From Puniceibacterium confluentis (GTDB taxonomy: Bacteria; Pseudomonadota; Alphaproteobacteria; Rhodobacterales; Rhodobacteraceae), in contig NZ_VOJI01000006.1 of NCBI RefSeq assembly GCF_007923445.1, forward strand, positions 1-64,000: DNA of 64,000 nt, read 5' to 3'. The notes beneath the pieces are model-generated. The model saw only the letters and a program-made list of their open reading frames with translations, was not told the DNA's origin and searched no databases. Below are positions 60,212 to 64,000 of this stretch, piece by piece. Within the stretch, counting starts at the first letter, position 1. Each line of letters opens with the position of its first letter. The translations under genes and the position numbers were made by a program.

Positions 60212-62667
60212 TGCGCCTGCTGCGGCACATCAGCCTGACGCTGGCTGCGCTGCTGCTGGCGACCGGGCTGGTGCTTGCTCAGGGCAGCGAGCCGCAGCCC
60301 ATCGACTATGAGCGCTGGGAAAGCACTGCGGCCAGGGCCGAAAATGCCCTGGGCGCGGCGGCGGAAGACACGGTGCTTGAAAAGCTGCGCAGCGAAATTG
60401 CCGGCTATCGCCAGCGTTTTCAGGATGCCCAGACGGAACAGAGCACCCGTGTCGCCACATTGCGCGCGCAGCTGGACACGTTGGGGGCCGTGCCGGATGA
60501 CAGTTCCCGCGAGGCACCGGACATCGCCGCGCGCCGCAAGGAACTGACTGACCAGCTGGCCCAGCAGAGGGCGCCGGTGGTGGCCGCGGAAGAGGCCTAT
60601 ACCCGCGCAGACGGGCTGATCCGCGAGATCGACAAGACCATCCGCGCCCGGCAGGCAGAAGAGCTTCTGGCGCTGGGCCCGAGTCCGGCCATCCCGGGCC
60701 ATTGGACCGGAGCCGTGCAGGCACTGGCGCATACCGCCGCCGACATGGCGTCGGAGACTGCGGAGGCCTGGGGCAAGGACGATGCCGTCTCCGGGCTTGT
60801 GCCACGGCTGCCCTCATTGCTGACGCTGTTGATACTGGCGGGGCTGTTGACCCTGCGCGGCCCGCTGTGGGTGCAGGTCGGGGTCAACACCCTGCGCCGC
60901 CGCACCCGCCGCGGCACCGGCGTATGGCAGTTCATCCTGTCTCTGGGGCAGATCATCCTGCCGCTTCTGGGGGTCTATGCCTTTGCGACGGCCATTCGCG
61001 TCAGCGGGCTGGTCGGTCCGCGCGCCACAACGCTGCTGGAATGGCTGCCGCTCTGGGTCGGGGTCGCGCTGTTCGTGCGCTGGTTGGCAGAGCAGACCTT
61101 TTCGCGCAACGACGATGTGGCGACCCTGCCGATCCTGCGCCAGCGGCGCACTGAGGCCCGCTCCTACGTGACGCTGATCGGCCTGCTGCTGATGCTGCGC
61201 GGCCTGCTGAGCACCCTGAACTCGGTCAGCGATTATTCCGCGGAAACGCAGGCGGTCCTGAATTTCCCGATCACCGTTCTCTGCGCTCTGATGTTGTTCC
61301 GGCTGGGGCACATTCTGCGGGCGGCGCATCTGCATGGCGACACCGACCGCCCGGAAGCGCCGGATGCGACGCATTTCCGCCTGCGCATCGTGCGCGCGGC
61401 TGGTCAGCTGATGCTGCTCTTGGCGCTGGCCGCCCCGGTCGCCGCGCTGATCGGGTACGCCAATCTCGCCGAGGCAATGGTGTTCCAGACGATCGCCACC
61501 CTGCTGTTGCTGGGCACCATGTCAGTTCTGCAGCGCCTGATCGGGGACGGCTACCATCTGGCCACCGGGAAAACCGTCGAGGCCGCTCAGTCGCTGATCC
61601 CGGTGCTTCTGAGCTTTGTGCTGATCCTGTCGACGCTACCGCTTCTGGCGCTGATCTGGGGCGCGCGTGTGGCGGACCTGACCGAACTCTACGCCCGTTT
61701 CGGGGCGGGCTTCACCGTCGGTGAAACCCGGATTGCGCCGTCGGATTTTCTCGGCGTTGTCCTGGTGTTTGTGGTCGGTTTTGTCGTGACCCGGCTGGTG
61801 CAGGGGGCGCTGCGCAGTTCGGTGCTGCCCAAGACCCGCATCGATATCGGTGGGCGCAATGCCATTGTCGCCGGGCTGGGCTACACCGGCATCCTCGGCT
61901 CGGCCCTGCTGGCAATCTCGTCCGCCGGTCTGGACCTGACGTCTCTGGCATTTGTCGCCGGGGGCCTGTCGCTGGGCGTCGGCTTTGGCCTGCAGACCAT
62001 CGTGCAGAACTTTGTCAGTGGCATCATCCTGCTGATAGAGCGGCCGATCTCGGAGGGAGACTGGATCCAGGTCGGCGATCAGATGGGTTATGTCCGCGAT
62101 ATCTCGGTGCGCTCGACCCGGATCGAAACCTTCGACCGTACCGACGTGATTGTGCCCAACGCCAATCTGATTACCGATACGGTGACCAACTTTACCCGCG
62201 GCAATTCGCTGGGCCGGATTATCGTTCCCGTGGGCGCGGCATACGGCTCTGACACCCGGCAGGTGGAATCGGTACTGCTGGGGATCGCGCGCGAGCACCC
62301 CGAGGTGATGATGAATCCGCCGCCCTACATCTATTTCAAGGGTTTCGGAGAAAATGCGATGGAGTTTGAAATCCGGGCCATTCTCATCGACATCAACAAC
62401 ATTCTCGATATCCGGACCGAAATGAACCACCAGATCGCCGAGAGGTTCAAGGCGGCCGGAATCCAGATCCCCTTTGCGCAGCGCGACATCTGGCTGCGCA
62501 ACCCCGAAACCCTGCATGACGCGGACGCGCGGAACACCCATCACACGGCGCAGACGGCACCTGTGGCCGGGCACCCCGGGCAGGGCCCCGACGCGGGGCA
62601 GCCCGTCGGGCAGGGCGGCGCTGTGGGTTTGTCCGCAAGTGATGTTCCGGATGGTGACGGCCGATGA
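60211..62667 (+). CDS. Large MscS-family mechanosensitive channel (DUF3772 type)
   Basis: An 818-residue inner-membrane protein: signal-like N-terminus (ISLTLAALLLATGLVLAQG), a periplasmic coiled-coil/DUF3772 domain (about 25-190), some eleven transmembrane helices, and the C-terminal MscS domain. The pore helix and beta domain read AFVAGGLSLGVGFGLQTIVQNFVSGIILLIERPISEGDWIQVGDQMGYVRDISVRSTRIETFDRTDVIVPNA in successive blocks; a hydrophilic His/Gly-rich tail ends the protein. Such giant relatives resemble MscK/MscM (YbdG, KefA). Overlaps cysK by one base, hence co-transcribed with it. Confidence 0.92.
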   Translation: MRLLRHISLTLAALLLATGLVLAQGSEPQPIDYERWESTAARAENALGAAAEDTVLEKLRSEIAGYRQRFQDAQTEQSTRVATLRAQLDTLGAVPDDSSREAPDIAARRKELTDQLAQQRAPVVAAEEAYTRADGLIREIDKTIRARQAEELLALGPSPAIPGHWTGAVQALAHTAADMASETAEAWGKDDAVSGLVPRLPSLLTLLILAGLLTLRGPLWVQVGVNTLRRRTRRGTGVWQFILSLGQIILPLLGVYAFATAIRVSGLVGPRATTLLEWLPLWVGVALFVRWLAEQTFSRNDDVATLPILRQRRTEARSYVTLIGLLLMLRGLLSTLNSVSDYSAETQAVLNFPITVLCALMLFRLGHILRAAHLHGDTDRPEAPDATHFRLRIVRAAGQLMLLLALAAPVAALIGYANLAEAMVFQTIATLLLLGTMSVLQRLIGDGYHLATGKTVEAAQSLIPVLLSFVLILSTLPLLALIWGARVADLTELYARFGAGFTVGETRIAPSDFLGVVLVFVVGFVVTRLVQGALRSSVLPKTRIDIGGRNAIVAGLGYTGILGSALLAISSAGLDLTSLAFVAGGLSLGVGFGLQTIVQNFVSGIILLIERPISEGDWIQVGDQMGYVRDISVRSTRIETFDRTDVIVPNANLITDTVTNFTRGNSLGRIIVPVGAAYGSDTRQVESVLLGIAREHPEVMMNPPPYIYFKGFGENAMEFEIRAILIDINNILDIRTEMNHQIAERFKAAGIQIPFAQRDIWLRNPETLHDADARNTHHTAQTAPVAGHPGQGPDAGQPVGQGGAVGLSASDVPDGDGR

Positions 62668-62733
62668 TGCGCAGTTGGCAGCGGTGATGTGACCGCCCCG
62701 GACCGTGGCGGCGTTGCCGGGACCATCCGAAGT

Positions 62734-62750
62734 GTCCCCCTCGGGGGGAC
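62734..62750 (+). terminator. Hairpin downstream of the MscS gene
   Basis: A perfect 7-bp stem GTCCCCC-TCG-GGGGGAC, 66 bases past the stop, within a 272-base gap to convergent murJ that otherwise shows no gene. No U-tract. Confidence 0.45.
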
Positions 62751-62939
62751 TGTTGCTGCGATCATCACATGCGACTGCCCGACGGCTGACATTCCGGCGT
62801 GTCTCCGTGGCAGAGGGGCAGCCATGCCACGACGCTGGAGTCACGCGGTGATAATGTCCCGGGATTTGTGCATCACAGCCGAAAGTGGCTCAAACGCCCA
62901 CCTGGCGCGGCGCGAAAGCGTGGCAGGTCCGCTTTCCGC

Positions 62940-64000
62940 TCAACGATGGATCCGGGTCAAAATCGCCCGCAGGGCCAGGATCGCGGCAAGAGCGGCCAGG
63001 GCCCCGCCGAAGAGCGCCAGCGTCATGCCCCATTCCCCGGCCACAAGGGTGCAGGCCTCCAGAAGCCAGTCGCGCCATGCCAACACCATCAGTGTGACAA
63101 TCCCCGACGGGCAGGTCGCGATCAGCACCTCTTGCCACTTCAGGTGGAAGTAGCCGTTTCTGAGACCCGCCGCGAACAGGATGCCGACAAAGACCCAGAG
63201 CCCGGCCGAGGTTGCCAGGGCCAACCCGGGTGCCGCAAACGGTCCGATCAGCACCAGCTTCAGAGCGATGTTCACGACCGTTCCGGCGAGCAGCGCCAGA
63301 AGCGGCGTGCGCAGGTCGCCGCGCCCCTGGAAGCAGGCGACAAGCGCGCGCACGGCAAGCGCAGGCACCAGTCCCAGGGCATAGGCGGCGAGGATGCGCG
63401 ACGACTCCAGCGCCGTGGCCATGTCAAAGGCGCCGCGGGCGAACAGAACGGCCATGATCCATTCGCCGAACAGGATCATCACCATGGTCAGCGGCACCGA
63501 CAGATCAAGGCACAGGCGCAACGCCCGGCTGGCGGCGCTGTGCATTCCCGGGCGATCCTGCACTCCGGCCCGCCGGGCGATGTCGGGCAGCAGCACGGTG
63601 CCCAGGGCGATGCCGATGACGCCGACAGGCAGCTGATAAATCCGGTCAGCGTAATACAGTTGCGACAGGGCTCCGGCAGGCAGAAAGGTCGCCAGTATGG
63701 TATCGGCGAAAACGGCAACCTGCACCGCCCCTGATGTCAGGAGTGCGGGGCCCAGCCGACGCAGGAACAGCCTTGAGTCGGGAGTGAGCGCAGGACTGTG
63801 CAGACGCAGGGGGATCTTCGCCCGGCTCAGTGCGATCAACAGCAGGGCAACCTGTGCGAGGCCTGCCGCCAGCACGCTCCATGCGGCGGCATGCGCCACA
63901 GTCGCAAACATCTGCGCCAGGGCCAGGCCGGCGATCATCACGAGATTGAGCAGGATCGGCGCGGCGGCGGCGGCGGCAAATCGGTCATGGGCGTTCAGCA
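62940..64000 (-). CDS. murJ: Lipid II flippase MurJ, C-terminal part (cut by window edge)
   Basis: The minus strand is open from the window edge to a TGA at 62940, at least 353 codons. Strings of hydrophobic helices with MurJ/MviN signatures: AVFADTILATFLPAGALSQLYYADRIYQLPVGVIGIALGTVLLPDIAR and ALVACFQGRGDLRTPLLALLAGTVVNIALK in shorter blocks. MurJ flips lipid II across the inner membrane for peptidoglycan synthesis. The N-terminal third lies outside the window. Convergent with the MscS gene. Confidence 0.95.
   Translation of the reverse strand, partial: LNAHDRFAAAAAAPILLNLVMIAGLALAQMFATVAHAAAWSVLAAGLAQVALLLIALSRAKIPLRLHSPALTPDSRLFLRRLGPALLTSGAVQVAVFADTILATFLPAGALSQLYYADRIYQLPVGVIGIALGTVLLPDIARRAGVQDRPGMHSAASRALRLCLDLSVPLTMVMILFGEWIMAVLFARGAFDMATALESSRILAAYALGLVPALAVRALVACFQGRGDLRTPLLALLAGTVVNIALKLVLIGPFAAPGLALATSAGLWVFVGILFAAGLRNGYFHLKWQEVLIATCPSGIVTLMVLAWRDWLLEACTLVAGEWGMTLALFGGALAALAAILALRAILTRIHR

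Noticed and set aside
62799-63734. Plus-strand open frame opposite murJ
   Set aside because: Antisense to MurJ, Gln/His/Arg-rich shadow composition.

Overview
The window is 64 kb of GC-rich chromosome from an alphaproteobacterium, almost certainly Rhodobacteraceae (Roseobacter/Rhodobacter group). Three things point there. There is a circularly permuted, two-piece tmRNA whose tag reads ANDNRAPVALAA. The order photolyase, cyclopropane-fatty-acid synthase, trgA, trgB, cysK is the one I know from Rhodobacter. Marine-type metabolism is present: heterotetrameric sarcosine oxidase, an AcuI-like acryloyl-CoA reductase and a BCCT transporter. Gene density is high, and most of the window is conserved core genome. 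The only clear insertion sequence is an IS110-type transposase cut by the left edge, just upstream of dusA.

Layout. 0-5.6 kb: IS110 transposase fragment, dusA, a TauE/SafE permease, a PhyH-like protein, then DUF1289-ruvX and ccmI on the minus strand. 5.7-11.5 kb: sarcosine oxidase soxB-D-A-G, with a small membrane protein and its own terminator wedged between soxB and soxD. 11.7-16.9 kb: secreted small protein, Fe-type SOD, an attachment-type (baeRF-like) gene pair, rarD, a LOG-family hydrolase and a LysM protein. 17.2-26.2 kb: PAS/GAF histidine kinase, Atm1-type ABC exporter, and an RND efflux pump with its adaptor. 26.6-32.2 kb: yfgM-like, bamB and der, then a SulP transporter. 32.3-39 kb: a TspO-like protein, serS, rne with a long structured leader, tusA and ccdA. 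39.1-42.7 kb: a membrane alpha/beta-hydrolase translationally coupled to a P450, and class I aldolase. 42.7-46.8 kb (minus strand): fumC-DUF4169-RHH-hypothetical, sspB and chrA. 46.9-48.4 kb: DUF1194, ssrA and DUF4345. 48.5-52.5 kb: a GntR regulator divergent from a DUF2182-DUF1326-DinB operon, then acuI. 52.8-62.7 kb: BCCT transporter, phr-cfa-trgA-trgB and cysK-MscS. 62.9-64 kb: murJ, cut by the right edge.

Functional themes. Methylamine and one-carbon use (sarcosine oxidase), envelope and membrane stress (RND pump, SulP, BamB, YfgM, Cfa, MscS, TrgAB), oxidative and UV stress (SOD, photolyase, CysK), and RNA and translation quality control (RNase E, tmRNA, SspB, Der, SerS, DusA).

The best candidate for an undescribed system is the GntR/DUF2182/DUF1326/DinB cassette. 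Its three structural proteins all carry Cys/His clusters typical of metal or thiol chemistry, and two identical 12-bp operators sit in the divergent promoter region. The membrane hydrolase-P450 pair and the extra gene inside the sarcosine oxidase operon are next. Several strong hairpins and palindromes are listed because no gene explains them. Coordinates of short sites were counted by eye and may be off by a base or two.
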